Source of the DNA: Dermatemys mawii
Taxonomy: Eukaryota > Chordata > Testudines > Dermatemydidae
NCBI GenBank assembly: GCA_007922305.1
Contig: ML677331.1
Span: 1-64,000, forward strand
Length of the DNA stretch: 64,000 nucleotides
Reading direction: 5' to 3'
In this document: positions 1-11,350 of the stretch, one piece after another
Layout of the letters: each line of letters starts with the position of its first letter
Numbering within the stretch: the first letter of the stretch is position 1
Notes under the pieces: generated by a model
Seen by the model: the letters and a program-made list of their open reading frames with translations, nothing else
What the model was told of the DNA's origin: nothing
The model's database searches: none
Program-made: the position numbers and the translations under genes

Positions 1-1080
1 GTGGCAGAGCCCAGCCACCTCCCTCCCCACCCCAAAGCCAAGGTCAGGCGCCCGGCAGCAGCCCCGAGGCCTGGGCTGACCCCCCGCCCCGTGTGTGTCA
101 CCTGCAGGAAGGGCGATTTACTACCTGGCCGGGCTGCTGCTCTCCCTGGGCTCCTCCAGCGCACCGGGCGCTTGGGGTCTGGTGGGGGGTAGCGGGGCTG
201 AGGCTCCACCTGGCCCCCCCCCCACCTCCTCCTCCTCCTCCTCCTCCTCCTCCTCCGCCGCCGCTCGCGGGTTTATTTGGGTTTTTCCCCCTTTACCCTC
301 CTCCCCTCCCCCCGCCGCCGGGCTAATAATCCTCCTGGAGCCGGCGCCGCTGCTCGCCACGAGCCGCCGCTTCCCGGGCAGGCATGTTGTCGCTGGAGGA
401 GCGAGCCGAGGGCGGGATCGAGGGAGGCGCTTCCCAGCGCGTCGGAGCCGGTCGCCACCTCCCTGCTGCAGCGCCCGGTCCCACCCCTGCCGCCCGGGCG
501 TGCGGCGGGGAGAGGTGCGGGGGGACGGGGAGGATGGAGGCGACCTGGCCTCGCGGGGCTCGGCCTCAGCCGGGAGGCGAAGAGGGGAAATTGCCCCCTC
601 CCCGCGCAACCCCCCGTCTCCTTCGCTGCCAGGCGCGCACGCAGGGGACCGGGAGCGAAGGCGGCGCCCAGCCCCGCGCCGGTGTGTGGCCATTCGCCCG
701 CCGCCGGACACGTCGTTCTCCTGCACTGGGGGGCCGCCGGCGGATCCCCCGACTCCCGCTCCCTTTTGGGGGGTATTTACGGCGTTGGCGATTGAATCTG
801 CAGTTCCTCGGACACAACCCGGGATCCCCACGGAACCACCCCGCCCGGTGCAGTGTTTCAAACCCGGCCTCCCCCGCTAGCGAGAGGGACGGGAACTGGG
901 AAGTCAGGCAGGGCGGCTGGAGTCACGCTCCTGAACTCAGACCGGTTCGGCTGGATTCACACCCCTGGCGGAGCTGAAGGCGGAATCCAGGTGTGGGGTG
1001 TTTGTTTCCCCAAGGGAAGCTGGCGGGGTGAGCGCAGCACCTGCTGAACCCCATTTGTTTTTCAAATTTTGTTGCTTGCT
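1..1080. promoter_or_regulatory. CpG island, probable promoter or first-exon region of an unidentified gene
   Basis: This is the only strongly GC- and CpG-rich unique stretch in the window; composition falls sharply after about 1.1 kb. It has many CG dinucleotides and GC-box-like runs, as in vertebrate CpG-island promoters. Long open frames occur on both strands, but that is expected of stop-poor GC-rich DNA and none is recognisable. One frame just after a splice-acceptor-like CACCTGCAG (ending at 107) reads AIYYLAGLLLSLGSSSAPG, which resembles a secretion signal, but it has no ATG in frame. The gene could run off the left edge on the minus strand or extend rightwards with a very long first intron. 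The direction cannot be decided from the sequence. Confidence 0.6.
225..256. repeat. (CCT)n trinucleotide microsatellite
   Basis: About ten uninterrupted CCT units inside the CpG island, directly followed by CCG units. It reads as a serine or proline run in forward frames, which explains the poly-Ser and poly-Pro translations here. Confidence 0.9.
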
Positions 1081-1112
1081 CACGCGGATGGGCGGGCCTG
1101 ATCCCGCAAACC

Positions 1113-1128
1113 TGACTCACGTGAGTCA
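1113..1128. promoter_or_regulatory. Perfect 16-base palindrome: AP-1 / E-box / AP-1
   Basis: TGACTCACGTGAGTCA is its own reverse complement. It contains TGACTCA and TGAGTCA (AP-1/TRE sites) overlapping a central CACGTG E-box; the inner TCACGTGA matches the site preferred by MiT/TFE and USF bHLH-zip factors. It lies at the downstream edge of the CpG island. The motif match is seen directly; function is inferred. Confidence 0.5.
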
Positions 1129-1376
1129 TGCTTACTCACCTCTGCTGCTCCAGAGGGGAGCGGGGGTTTCAACCTTTTTTCATGTGCAAACCCTTAAAGA
1201 TGTCAAAGGGAGGTACAGATGCCTTTAGAAATGTGAGTCTGTGGATTCTCAGGGGTTTGCAGCCCACAGGTAGTTGAAAACCATGGTAAGAGGACAACGC
1301 ACAGGACTAAGGATGACTTGTCTGAGTAAGGGTTTGCAGACCTGGTCTTCAGCCCTGATCCTGCAGAAAAATAAGC

Positions 1377-2060
1377 AGAGCCCTGCAAATCCACAGGTAT
1401 CCACTTTATATCCATGGAGCTCCGCAGATCTTGGACCTTTTTTGCAGAGAGCAGCTCTGATATGGATACAAGTTTTGTAGCTGCAGCTGTAGCACAGACT
1501 CACCAGAGCAGGTGGAGGGACCCAGATTCCCATGCTAAGAGGCGGGTGGGCAGCTGTGGCGACCAGCGGTGGACCCACCATGTACTCTGGGTATGGGGCC
1601 CAAACAACCCATGTTGCTGCCTCTGAGATGCTCCCACCCAGGGCAGGTGGTGGATCCATGCCGCTGTTCTTCACAGTTGCCCACCCGGCTCTTATCCTGG
1701 GTGGGCTGAGGCTCTGAGGTGCATACACACCCACCCACAGCTGGCATGGAATCAGGGACTCTCCACTTGCCTCTCAGCCGGGTGGTAGGGACACGGCTGG
1801 GGGCTGCTCTCAGCCCCTCCTGCACCGTGGGCAGGTGGCAGGGCCGCAGCCACCACTGCCCACGGCTGCCTACCCAGCTTGTATCATGGCCGAGCTGTGG
1901 GTCTAAGGCCCCCCCTTCCTTGCCAGGAGAGCGGGGGGAGAAAGAGAAATGGTCTGTCCCTGTGAAAAGTGGGTAGGTGAGGCCCCCAGCCTGTTTCTGA
2001 GTCACTGCTCGCCACTACACGAAGACCTGTGGAGCTGTTTAGAGCCCTGCAAATCCACAG
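1377..2060. repeat. GC-rich unclassified repeat bracketed by a 20-base direct repeat
   Basis: The 20-mer AGAGCCCTGCAAATCCACAG occurs exactly at 1377-1396 and 2041-2060. The enclosed 644 bases are GC-richer than the flanks and have no credible gene. The motif, with adjoining 'tatccactttatatcc', resembles a repeat common in turtle genomes, but I cannot assign a class. The 20-mers could be terminal parts of the element or a long target duplication. Confidence 0.45.
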
Positions 2061-3789
2061 AGATCTGTAGTTCTAAATGAAGATTTGCAAGATTTAGCAC
2101 ACAAGTATTATCATCAAGTGTACATGTAACAAATTGATCTAGATAAAAAGACCAGATGTCTGGACACGCAGGTTCCACATATGTAATTGTTTCTAAACAT
2201 AGCTAGTGCATTCTTTCATGCTTATTGCCTGAGACTCTATTCTAAGGGATATAATGGACTTAACCTGAAAGAACCCTTATGACTTTCTGCTCTCTTGTTC
2301 CCACTGCTCTGTTCCCTTTTCTGGTGGTGCTGAATAGTACATCTGGAGTAGATAATGAATTCTGCAGTAAATCTTACAGGAAAGGTTGGAGCACATTCTA
2401 CAGGATATGTAGTAATGGAACTTGGAATGTAGGGAAAGTAGTAGAAATAGTTTGGAAATCCCTCCTCCATCATTACGAGGTTGAAAAACCTTGGCTGACG
2501 TTTGCTCCACGGAAACACTTCGAAGTAAAAGTACATTTCTTTGCAATTCACAAGTTACAAACAAGGACATACAGTGCTCAGATATTTTTAGTGGGAATCA
2601 AGTCCCAATTCAGGAAAGCATTCAAGCATATGCTTAAACTTAGCCACATGCTTAAGTGCTCTGATAAATCACCCCCCGACTAAGGATCATCAATTATTTC
2701 CTACACTGTCTTCCTGTCCTCGTTCTGCCTAACATTTAAGTAAAAAGGTTCTAAAAGCCTCCTGGGGTGAACCTTACCTTTCTAGCACTTTGCTGTAAAT
2801 TTTCTTGTCTGCTGTCCTGAAAGATGAGAATCTATCATTAAGCAGCACTCCTAGACACTCTTGAAGACGATGCTTCCAAGCACAGGTTCTGATTCAGTGT
2901 GATGAGACAGGCAGACCAACAGCAGCAAGCAGGAAAAGTTGGACACAATAATGACAGCTTTACAAACTATTAATCAAGTTTGTTGTGAATGAAAGAAACC
3001 TCAGTCATAATATGATTAATCATCAAGCAGCCTCCACTTTAAAGCAGGTTAGCTGACTGAAAACCAACTGGGTAGGTGGCAGGAAAGCTGCAGGACATGC
3101 AGCTTCTGGACACCCACATAAATATGTAAAACCCAGTTCTCTTCTCATCAGTTTTGCAATGACGTGACTGGAGAATCAGGCCCATCAAGTTCTTTCACAA
3201 GTATGCGTGCATCTTAAGAGAGAATTCTACATTCAGGGTATGAAAAGTCACAAAGAAGACGACATTCTCACTAACGAACCGAGAAAGATGTTTTGAAAGT
3301 TTTAAATAAAATTGGCATTTGCAGTTCTTCTACATCCCCTTTCCACTTGGTGCTTCTTTTCTTATCACTCCTTTTGTCGCCTTCATCCACTCCTAATCCT
3401 GTGCCTTACTTCACACCACTCTCTATGATAGCTGCCTCTCTACTAATATGCAGAATGCTTACCTACCCTACAGGTATTTAGGTCCTTCAGATGTTCTGGC
3501 AGACTTGCAAATCTCAGAAACTGGAACATTCCTAATGCAGGAGGTAGATGCTGCCTGTGAGCTGGTGGTGTGTGCTTTGATGTTTGGAGGGAGAGGCTTG
3601 CCAACTAGTTGGTGGCAAGTGAAATACACTGTGATTTTCACTTGGAGATTCTCTGTGACGAGATGGTTTGGCCTTTAGATGGGTAGAAATGGCTACAAAG
3701 AGGTGGGGAGACAACCAGAAAGGGTTGGTGCTATCAAGGCACTAGAAAAAGCTCTGAACATATCTAGTGTACGCAGTTTCTTCTCTTCT
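2061..3789. other. No gene seen; one fold-back repeat scrap
   Basis: No credible exon or RNA gene. At 2598-2665 there is a short fragment ('aagcatatgcttaaac' ... 'acatgcttaagtgctct') of the palindromic 'cttaagcacatgcttaa' family also seen near 19.3, 43.6 and 50.5 kb. The rest is ordinary AT-leaning sequence. The DIRS-like element at 3790 may begin somewhat earlier than annotated. Confidence 0.5.
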
Positions 3790-4444
3790 GTTACAGTTTC
3801 TTCTTGGGACCTGCCTCTGATAATTCATTCAGCCAGGTACAGGTAGACATGGGATTCCCTGCCTTCACAAATGCACTGGCACGACTGCTAGGGATGTTAT
3901 GAATATTCTTGGAGCTGTGGAGAATCCAAAGACCAGAACCCTGTTTTGGTAATGGTTGGGCCCCACTGTGAATCTTAAGTATTTCCTGTGGGCTAGGTGT
4001 ACAGCTATATGGAAGACCACATCTTGCAAGTCTAGAGCCATGAACCAGTCTTGAGCTTGGGGAGATTGAATGATGGAGGTAAGCGTTACCATCCTGATCC
4101 TGAGATGCTGCATGCATTTATTGAACCTCTTCAGATCTAGAATAGGGTGAATACCCCCTCTCATCTTCACAGTGAGGAAATAGTAGGAGTAGAGGCCTCT
4201 TCTTGTGAAAGGGCATCAGCTGTCCCAGGTTAGGAAGTCATACTTGGGCAGTAAAGCTGGCAGTTAGCCACATGCAGTTTTAGGAAGGTAGAGGAGTAAG
4301 ACTTTCTGCCAAACAAGTTGAGCTATTTGGGGTTCGTGTCCTTAGGGGATTCTCTTACTCAAATATCTCTTGTACCACAGACACAACTAAGGATCCTGCA
4401 CTGGGTGAGGGTAGAAGTATTCAAACCCCATTGGAGGTGATTGG
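3790..4444 (-). pseudogene. Decayed DIRS-like retrotransposon reverse transcriptase
   Basis: The minus strand between 4170 and 3865 reads through the fingers and palm of a reverse transcriptase: GGIHPILDLKRFNK, then RMVTL, WFMALDLQDVVFHIAV, YLRFTVG, and FGFSTAPRIF. This order and spacing fit DIRS-type elements, which use a tyrosine recombinase rather than an integrase. The catalytic aspartate motif region follows out of frame near 3840-3860. Upstream on the same strand (4230-4380) a frame resembling the end of the DIRS gag region (LPALLPKYDF) is also broken by stops. Frameshifts and stops show that the copy is dead. It continues on the far side of the DNA transposon at 4447-5452. The RT call is strong; the DIRS subfamily is from family knowledge. 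Confidence 0.7.
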
Positions 4445-4446
4445 TA

Positions 4447-5209
4447 CAGGAAATTCTCACTTAAAGTCATCCCAGGTAACGCTGTTTCATTGTTACATTG
4501 CTGATCAATTAGGGAACATGCTTGTTTAAAGTTGTGCAATTCTCCCTTCTAACGTTGTTTGGCAACGGCTTACTTTGTCCACTGCTTGCACGAAGAGCAG
4601 CCTGTTGCAGCTAGCTGGTGGGTGGTTGGAATCAGGGTGGATCGGCAGCCTCCCTATCAGCTCCCCGCTCATCCAAGTTCCCTGTTCAGCAGCTGCCCAG
4701 CAAGCTATCAATTGCCAGCAGTTCAGCTGTCCCTCCCACCACTGCCGTGTTCTGCTCCCGCTGTCTACCTTAGAGCTGCTCCCCAAGACTCCTGCTTGCT
4801 GTGCGGGAGGTGGGGGGAAAGGGAAGGAAAAGGGGGGCTAAGGTAAGGGTGTCCCCCTGCTCCCTGCTTACCCCATCTTCCATAGAGAGGGGGACACACA
4901 AGGAGGGAGCTCAGCAGCTGGCATCTGCAAGCTGATCTAATTAACAAGGCAGTGTACTTAAGAGTCAGCATACTTAAAGGGGAATCTCTCTCATGCACAC
5001 ACACACGGTGTGTCTCTCTCTCCGCCCTCTCTCCTTTCCTGCTGTCTTGTAGAATGTGAGATTTATCCCTCGAGGCCTCAGCCAATTGCTAGTTCATTTA
5101 GCAGTAAGGCATTCCCTGGGAAATATCCCATCCTCTGACTCCTCCACCTCAACCATGCTTCACAATCATCATCACTGTGTTCCAGTATTAAATTTTTTGT
5201 TTAAAACTT

Positions 5210-5290
<81 letters not shown>

Positions 5291-5452
5291 ACATGTATAA
5301 TATAGTCTTTGTCAGGTGAAAAAAAAATTCCCTGGAACCTAACCCCCTCATTTACATTAATTTTTATGGGGAAATTGGATTCACTTAATATTGTGTCACT
5401 TAAAGTCGCATTTTTCAGGAACATAACTACAATGTTAAGTGAGGAGTTCCTG
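4447..5452. mobile_element. Tigger/pogo-like DNA transposon, non-autonomous
   Basis: The left end reads CAGGAAATTCTCACTTAAAG and the right end, read on the minus strand, CAGGAACTCCTCACTTAACA: imperfect terminal inverted repeats. Each end abuts a TA dinucleotide (4445-4446 and 5453-5454), the target duplication of Tc1/mariner-class elements; CAGG ends are typical of the pogo/Tigger branch. No transposase frame is visible in the ~1-kb interior, which includes a GC-richer block at 4560-4860 and a TG microsatellite. It sits inside the DIRS-like element, so it inserted later. Confidence 0.7.
5214..5288. repeat. (TG)n microsatellite, ~37 uninterrupted units
   Basis: 75 bases of perfect alternating TG inside the Tigger-like element. 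The perfection suggests a young, length-variable locus. The 'VCVCVC' and 'THTHTH' translations across it are artefacts. Confidence 0.97.
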
Positions 5453-5455
5453 TAC

Positions 5456-7200
5456 TTCTTTTCTACTCATTCTGCCACACATGTTATCATGGTCAGCATC
5501 TGCTATAGAACCTTAACTGTGTCAAGCCTCGGTTATTTATGGGCAGGGCAATACTGACAGGACCAGAAATTGACAGGATGTCAAACTACTTGTTGGATTT
5601 TTCTGACCGTATCTATCTCCAGAGTCTTGTCAATCCTGAAAATGATCTGAAGTCATCAGTCGCTGGTACCAGTGCAAAGGATACAGTATCATCAGGAGAT
5701 GAAGATGAGTGGTCCTTTGGTGGTGATTCAGAGTGTTGAGTGGTGTTTATTATTTGGACTATCGTAGTGCCTTGGAGCCCCACTTGTGCTAGCCCTGTAC
5801 AAACAGAACTGCCAAGACAGCCACTGCCGCAAAGCACTTACAGCCTGCTCTGCCCTTGTGTTCCTCCCGGTACTTGAGCAGTACTCACAGACACTGGCAG
5901 GGAGAATGACCTCTTTCTCTTCCAGGAATCAGGTGGAGACCAGCTTCTGGAAACACGAAATCGTGGACCCCAGGAACCCCAACAGAGCAATGGTGAGTAT
6001 TCTATAAGAGTATGGTTGTCTCTTTGGTTATGGGCCAGTCCAGTGCCAGTCCTGATGAGCTGGTGGTCATGGAAGCCTGCAGGAAAAGCTGGCCACTGAC
6101 TTCGAGTAGAGAACCCTCTCCTCTGAGGATGGGGAGAATGTATGTGTCCGTGACAGTGAGGAGAAGTAAACATCATCTAGGGGTGGCACCAATTATTACA
6201 GTGCTCTCACTACTGAGGTCTGTACAGGTACAGTAGACTCTTCAGCACCAAAGACTGAGCTGATTGGAGACCTAGGACATCCTCTGTGGTAAGCATTGAC
6301 ACCAAGACCTGTCTTCACATACTTCATGGAGTCCTTTGTGTTGGGATTTCCTCCAAGACCTTTCAACTCGGCTTATCTAGAACACCTTGTCCAGTTTTGG
6401 GAGAACACCTAATCCAGTTCTTTGGGATCTGAGAAACTGTTCCAGCTTGTGTCACAGGTTCCTTTATTGGGCATGTAACAGCTGTTTGCCCATACTGGCC
6501 AGGCCCAAACACAGAGGTACAGGGTGACACTATTATTCCAATTCATGTCACACACCACATAGTTATATACATCTTTCCTAGACGCTCACATCTATTCTTC
6601 TTCCATATAAAGTCCCATTGCTTTGCAGATTGCATCAGTCAAGCTTATCAGTTCAGGGTGTTCCTGCTTATCTTGTTTTTTTTTTTACTACAAACATACC
6701 CACAATAGTTAGGTTGGTTAGTTTCTGCCTTCCTTATTTATTATAAACATATGCACAACAGTTAATTGTTTCACCAATTACTTGTCTGGGCTTGTCTTGT
6801 CTTAACTTGGGCCTGCCCATGTCAGCAAAGCCAGCTCTCCACAAAGGCTCTTTCTCACCAGTCTTTGACTCAGTCTTTGGGACTGTGGATTTATTTCTGG
6901 AGTCTTTACATTGTCTGTCCTGGAGCTCTGCATCCCTGTTCAGAACAGCCTCTATCAGTGCTAGACTTCAGTGCCAGAAAGGTAGATGCCAGCTTTGGTG
7001 CTTTTGATGTTGGAAACAGCTTTGTTGTCAGGGTGGCGGTGCCAGGGTGAGTTCTTTTCTCAGTAAAGTCTTCTTTGCACTCGTCTTTGGTGTTGATTGC
7101 CTGCTGGACTGGATGATGCAGCAGGATCTCGAAGCTTGTCTCAAGAGGAGATCTTCACGGATTGTTCCAGATGATGGAGCTTCAGCGGCACGTCTCACAA
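5456..7200 (-). pseudogene. Probable gag-side remainder of the DIRS-like element
   Basis: Continues the minus-strand retrotransposon beyond the Tigger-like insertion. At 5740-5613 the minus strand reads SESPPKDHSSSSPDD followed by DDFRSFSGLTRLW, resembling the acidic, serine-rich gag-side region of turtle DIRS elements. The tract is interrupted by a SINE-type module at 5746-5862 and by stops. From 5870 to 7200 the assignment weakens: minus frames are broken and I recognise no further domain, so that part may be other repeats. The block around 6440-6830 (with 'ttcctttattgggcatg') could be a separate insertion. Confidence 0.4.
5746..5862. repeat. SINE/LINE tail module ('tagtgccttggagcccc' type)
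   Basis: 'atcgtagtgccttggagccc', 'ttgtgctagccctgtacaaa' and 'aaagcacttacagcctgc' follow the layout of a very common sauropsid repeat also seen here at 40.7 and 57.7 kb. It is inserted in the DIRS-like remnant. Confidence 0.5.
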
Positions 7201-7690
7201 CTTGCACACCTTAGCAGAGAATGACAGCCATACTGAACATCTGTTTGGTAAATGTGATTCTTCTAGGCAGAAGGAGCATCCACGGGGGCCATATTTTAAT
7301 GGGAATAGCCATTGCAGTATAGACAGGGTTTCAGTCTGCAATGTTAAGGAGCTCTGTACTGGGAGCATCTAAGCATCAACCGTTGGTCCAGATGGGTTGA
7401 TGTGATCACAGCTGTTCTAAGTCAAGGTAATCGGAAGAGTTCTGAAGGTTATTAGAAGATTTGTAGAAGGTTTAGCCAAGGCTAAGAACTCATATCAGAT
7501 ACTCACCAGGTTCTGTTTCTCTACCATGGGTGCTAAGAGGGAACTGAGGGAGGGTTTCAGCCACCTTGCCCTTTATGCTCTCATATGGGAACATGAGGTG
7601 GCAAAGGATATATGCACAGCATTAATGGACACTGCTATTCAAAAGAATCTTCACATGCATTAGGCATATGCACATATACAGTGGGAACCA
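7201..7690. other. No gene seen
   Basis: Unassigned sequence between the retrotransposon remnant and a LINE-like tail. Frames are short and unrecognised. Confidence 0.4.
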
Positions 7691-7880
7691 CGCTGACGTA
7701 TTCAGAGAAGAAGCCAAGTTCCTTCCATTCTTCCTTCAAGAAACGCCTGTTCCATAATAAACCAGCCTGTGTCCGTTTTGTTGCCCAGGATCATACCCCC
7801 TTCTGCATATGAATTATTAGCTCTTTGAGGCAGGGATTCATTGTTTGACACAGTTCACCTGCTGTACGATGCTACATAAG
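7691..7880 (+). pseudogene. LINE C-terminal fragment and 3' tail
   Basis: The plus strand reads PSSFHSSFKKRLFHN, like the 'S-FK--L--HLF' end of LINE reverse transcriptases. About 70 bases later 'tagctctttgaggcaggga' matches the 3' tail usual for such copies in reptiles. The fragment is short and I cannot name the clade (L2 or CR1-like). Confidence 0.45.
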
Positions 7881-8835
7881 CTGAATGTGTAAGCTATTTT
7901 GTGGGAACCAATCATTATGTTAAAAAGTGATGTTGTTTATGATGTTAACATTAAGAACCCCACAGCAGAGACAAAAACCTGCTTTAGGGTAATCATAAAA
8001 AGAACCGTAATTAAAACAGATGTTTAATTAAACATTAGTGTTTTCTTCTTCTTAAGCGGACTCCTTCACTACCAGTGGCAGAACCAACCCTCCTTTCAGC
8101 AAGATAACCACCTTCAGAACTATGCTCACAAATGGAAATTATAATTAGAAACTTAAAATACACCTCAGTGCACTCACAGTGGCAAGTGGTCTTGACCCTG
8201 TAAAGTTTTAGATTATTAAAATGAGCAAAATGTGTGGATTTTTTTTTTCTTTTAATAGCCCTACAGTGAGTTGTCTGGCAGAAATTTGAACTCTCATGAA
8301 TGTGTCCTTGCAGGTTTGCATGAAATTTTTTTTTTTTTAAAAAAAAAGAAATCCCCAAGAACCATGTACTATGCTGTAATCCTCTTTTCACCTATTAGGG
8401 AGATGTCTGGTTCACTTATTCTGAGCATTTCCATGTTTTCAACCAATGCAAACAGCCAATGCAGGTATCACTACAATGCACTCTTCCTCCGCTCTGGTTG
8501 TAAAGCAATCATTTTGAGTGTTGGAGTGGATTGGAGGGGAAGGAGAGAGGCAGGAGAGAAGGAGGAGGTGGAGCCAGAAAAGTATCCACCACTCAGAAGG
8601 AAAGAACTGAATTATTTCTTGTGCACTGTTGTGATAACTGGGGTTGAGAATGGGTCGCAGAGGGACATGCAGCTTGTACTAAGGAAGGGGAATGGAGAGG
8701 AAAGAATTCTTAGTTCAAGAAAAAACTTAAAAATCATACATTGAAAATATATTTATTTAATTTACCACCACCTTCATCATTGTCTACAGTCAAAAGTTGT
8801 AGTGTTTTAAATACACCAGTATACTTAAAGCAGTG
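7881..8835. other. No gene seen; poly-T/poly-A junction
   Basis: No recognisable element. At 8326-8347 a run of 13 T is followed at once by 9 A, which may be two abutting tails or a simple hairpin. Confidence 0.5.
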
Positions 8836-9065
8836 CAACGCCCCTGTTGCGGACTGCGTTATACCGATATAAAGATTACTTACATTAGCGTAGCGTATTC
8901 CCTTATGAGAAGGGGAATAAGCTATACTGGTATAAAGCTCCTTTACACCATTATAACAGCCTCCCTACAAGGAATTATACTGATAACTATATCAGTGAAA
9001 AAAACATACCCATCAAGGAAACAGTTTATCGGTACAAAAAAACGGTGTGGACACTGGGCCTTAGA
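8836..9065. mobile_element. Short DNA-transposon-like element, partial
   Basis: Contains repeated 'tataccgatataaag', 'tatactggtataaag' and 'tatcggtacaaa' blocks and ends in 'ggtgtggacactgggcc', a terminal sequence shared by many short turtle hAT-type elements. The left terminus does not match well, so it is probably truncated. No coding capacity. Confidence 0.45.
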
Positions 9066-10560
9066 CTCTGATCCTGCAAAGAGATCTGATTAGAACCCTG
9101 TGCCTGCCAGGAAGTCTGTGGTGCTTCATGTAGGTACTGCCTGCACAGAGCTCCTTCTAGAAGCGAGGCCTTATATTATTATAAAACAAAGACATTAAAA
9201 CTAATACACCCCACTGTGACTTGGCTTGGACAATGAACATTAACAGAGTCAGTTTCACTTTTCTTTCTAGCCTATTTTACTTTCTGGTTCTTGGTGTTGT
9301 AATATTTGGGTTTGAAACATTGCAGAAGCTTGTTTTTTTAATTTAAACCCCCTTTTTAAAAATGCAATTTTAATTATGGAAACCCTGCTGTTTATTCTAG
9401 AATTTTTATTTGAAAGTTTATTTTTGTAAAGATCGTACATTGTAAGTTGACAAACGTTCCTTTCAATTTTGTTATCAAAGCAGTGTACAAAATGGGAAGA
9501 GAGAAGAAACCTTCTCTTGGAAGAGAGAGCTGTATTTCTGTGTGAAATGTACTGAATGTTTACTGAGAGGAAACATGGATGGAGGGTGGTATTCTGCACT
9601 GGAAAGCAGAAGGCTAAAGATGAAGAACAGACGTATCATTTTGCAATATCTGCCATTCTCTTCACTGCATCATCACAGCAGGAGGCTCTCAAAGTGCCAT
9701 TGAAGTGGGAGTTCATAAATTCTGCATTAAGCTAACATTAATTAGATTTGCCTCAGGCCTAAGTGCCCCCAAAGCTGTTTTGTTAACAGAGAACTATTAA
9801 AGAGTTTTCTTCAGCAGGGTAAGGTCTAGGGATCCTACAAGCTATCTCACGACAAGTACAATAAAAGAAGCAGATGGACCAGGTCGAGAGGAAAGTGACA
9901 TTGCTCCAAGATAGAAACTCTCCTCTCTCCTGCGCTCCATAACCCTCGCACACCCGACGGACTGAATGGCAATTTCTCTCCTTTGCAAACAAAATGCCTC
10001 CCACTATCCTGGGCACGTAGGTAGAGGACACAGTTCAAGACAAAAACTAAGTGAAATTAACCAAAAAAGCCAGGTGCACATCCCATTATCTCATTTATCT
10101 AAGTGTCTATTACCCAAAACAGCTAAATGTATTAATGCAGAAGAACACTGTGCTACGTGTCAGCGATAGTTGATCTGTGCCCACATTACATCAAACACAA
10201 GCCTTAAAAGGCAAGGAAATGAAAAGTTAAGGCTACTGGAAGTACATCTTTTATTCTTTCACACAGAGAGATGCTCACCATTAGCACAACCGTCATGCAC
10301 CACAGAGAATGCACGCAACCTTAACTCTGCCCTCCTAAGGATGCCAGCCTCCAGCATCCCTTTCACTAAAGTCCACTTATACACCTTTACCACAAGCAGA
10401 CCAGTCTTCTATCCTGTCCCTCCTTCACTGTTCTGTAAAATTATACTAAGAGCCCATCACACAATATGTAGGCAAAAAGGAAAGCATTTCAGTTGAGCTG
10501 TCAGAAGTTTGTAAAGCTGCTGGCCAGTCGTTTGTGGACCTCAGTAGTACAGTGCATCTG
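9066..10560. other. No gene or clear repeat seen
   Basis: AT-rich, unremarkable; frames are short and unrecognised. Confidence 0.5.
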
Positions 10561-10730
10561 AGCATCTCATAAACATTAATGGATGTGTTATTCCCCTTTT
10601 ACAGATGGGGGACTAAGGCACAGGGTAGATTAAGTGAATTGCCCAAGATCATGTAAGAAATCTGTGATTGAGCTGGGAACTGAACCTGGGTCTCCTGATT
10701 CCAATGCCAGTGCCTTCTTTGCATATTTGG
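10561..10730 (+). repeat. MIR-type SINE
   Basis: Typical MIR core and tail order: 'cccttttacagatggggga', 'ctaaggcacag', 'aagtgaattgcccaag', 'gggaactgaacctgggtctc'. Plus orientation, moderately diverged. Confidence 0.7.
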
Positions 10731-11350
10731 TATTGCACACAATACAGTCTAAAGCACTGGTGCAGAAGATACATATAGGTATCAATCAGTGTGTTCATAA
10801 AACAGTTGACCCAAGGAAATTCAAACTTGGGTATCATGGTGTACATGGCAAATGCTGGCCTACGCCCAAGAGTTCTACGAGAATCATGCAGTTATATACT
10901 ACTGTTCCATTACTGTAACAGATTGCTTTGCCTCCAGAAGCAGTACACTGGATCACATGGCCATTAGGTTTCAGAAGCAGGGAGAGTATCAAGCTCCAAG
11001 TCCTCCTTGTTTGATTCAAGTCCTTCAATCAAACAAGGGTGTGGAGATACATTTTCACCTTCAGTGTCTGTTCTGCTTAGCTTCATAGTCTCTCTGTAGG
11101 AAAGGAAAAACCACTTTTCTTTTTTCAAAAATCTAAATTTTAAAGTCAAATCCTAAAATTTTAAGGAAATGTTTTGTACTGGGTGGGGGAGAAAGTATTT
11201 GAAGCCAGTGTGATGAGTTTGGTTCAAACACTGGGAGCAGCGCTTGTGGACACATCAATTAGATATAATTTATTCATAGAGTTCAATGGAGTTTGGATCA
11301 GACCCTAAAAAGCTGTGAATTATTAATTGTTGTTATTAATAGACTCCAAC
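10731..11350. other. No gene seen
   Basis: Unassigned. At 10991-11035 'tccttgtttgattcaagt' faces 'caatcaaacaaggg', a small hairpin. Confidence 0.45.

Noticed and set aside
95..880. Long plus frame (261 codons) in the CpG island
   Set aside because: It starts at GTG, has low-complexity Ser/Pro/Arg content and a competing frame on the opposite strand; stop-poor GC-rich DNA explains it.
5188..5424. Poly-Thr-His frame
   Set aside because: Translation of the TG/CA microsatellite.
5539..5739. Plus-strand 66-codon frame ending in an acidic stretch
   Set aside because: It is the shadow of the minus-strand gag-like sequence of the DIRS-like element.
5925..5993. Exon-like segment with acceptor 'ctcttccag' and donor 'gtgagt'
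   Set aside because: The sites look good and frames are open, but the segment lies in the minus-strand retrotransposon remnant, is short, open in all three frames and matches no protein I know.
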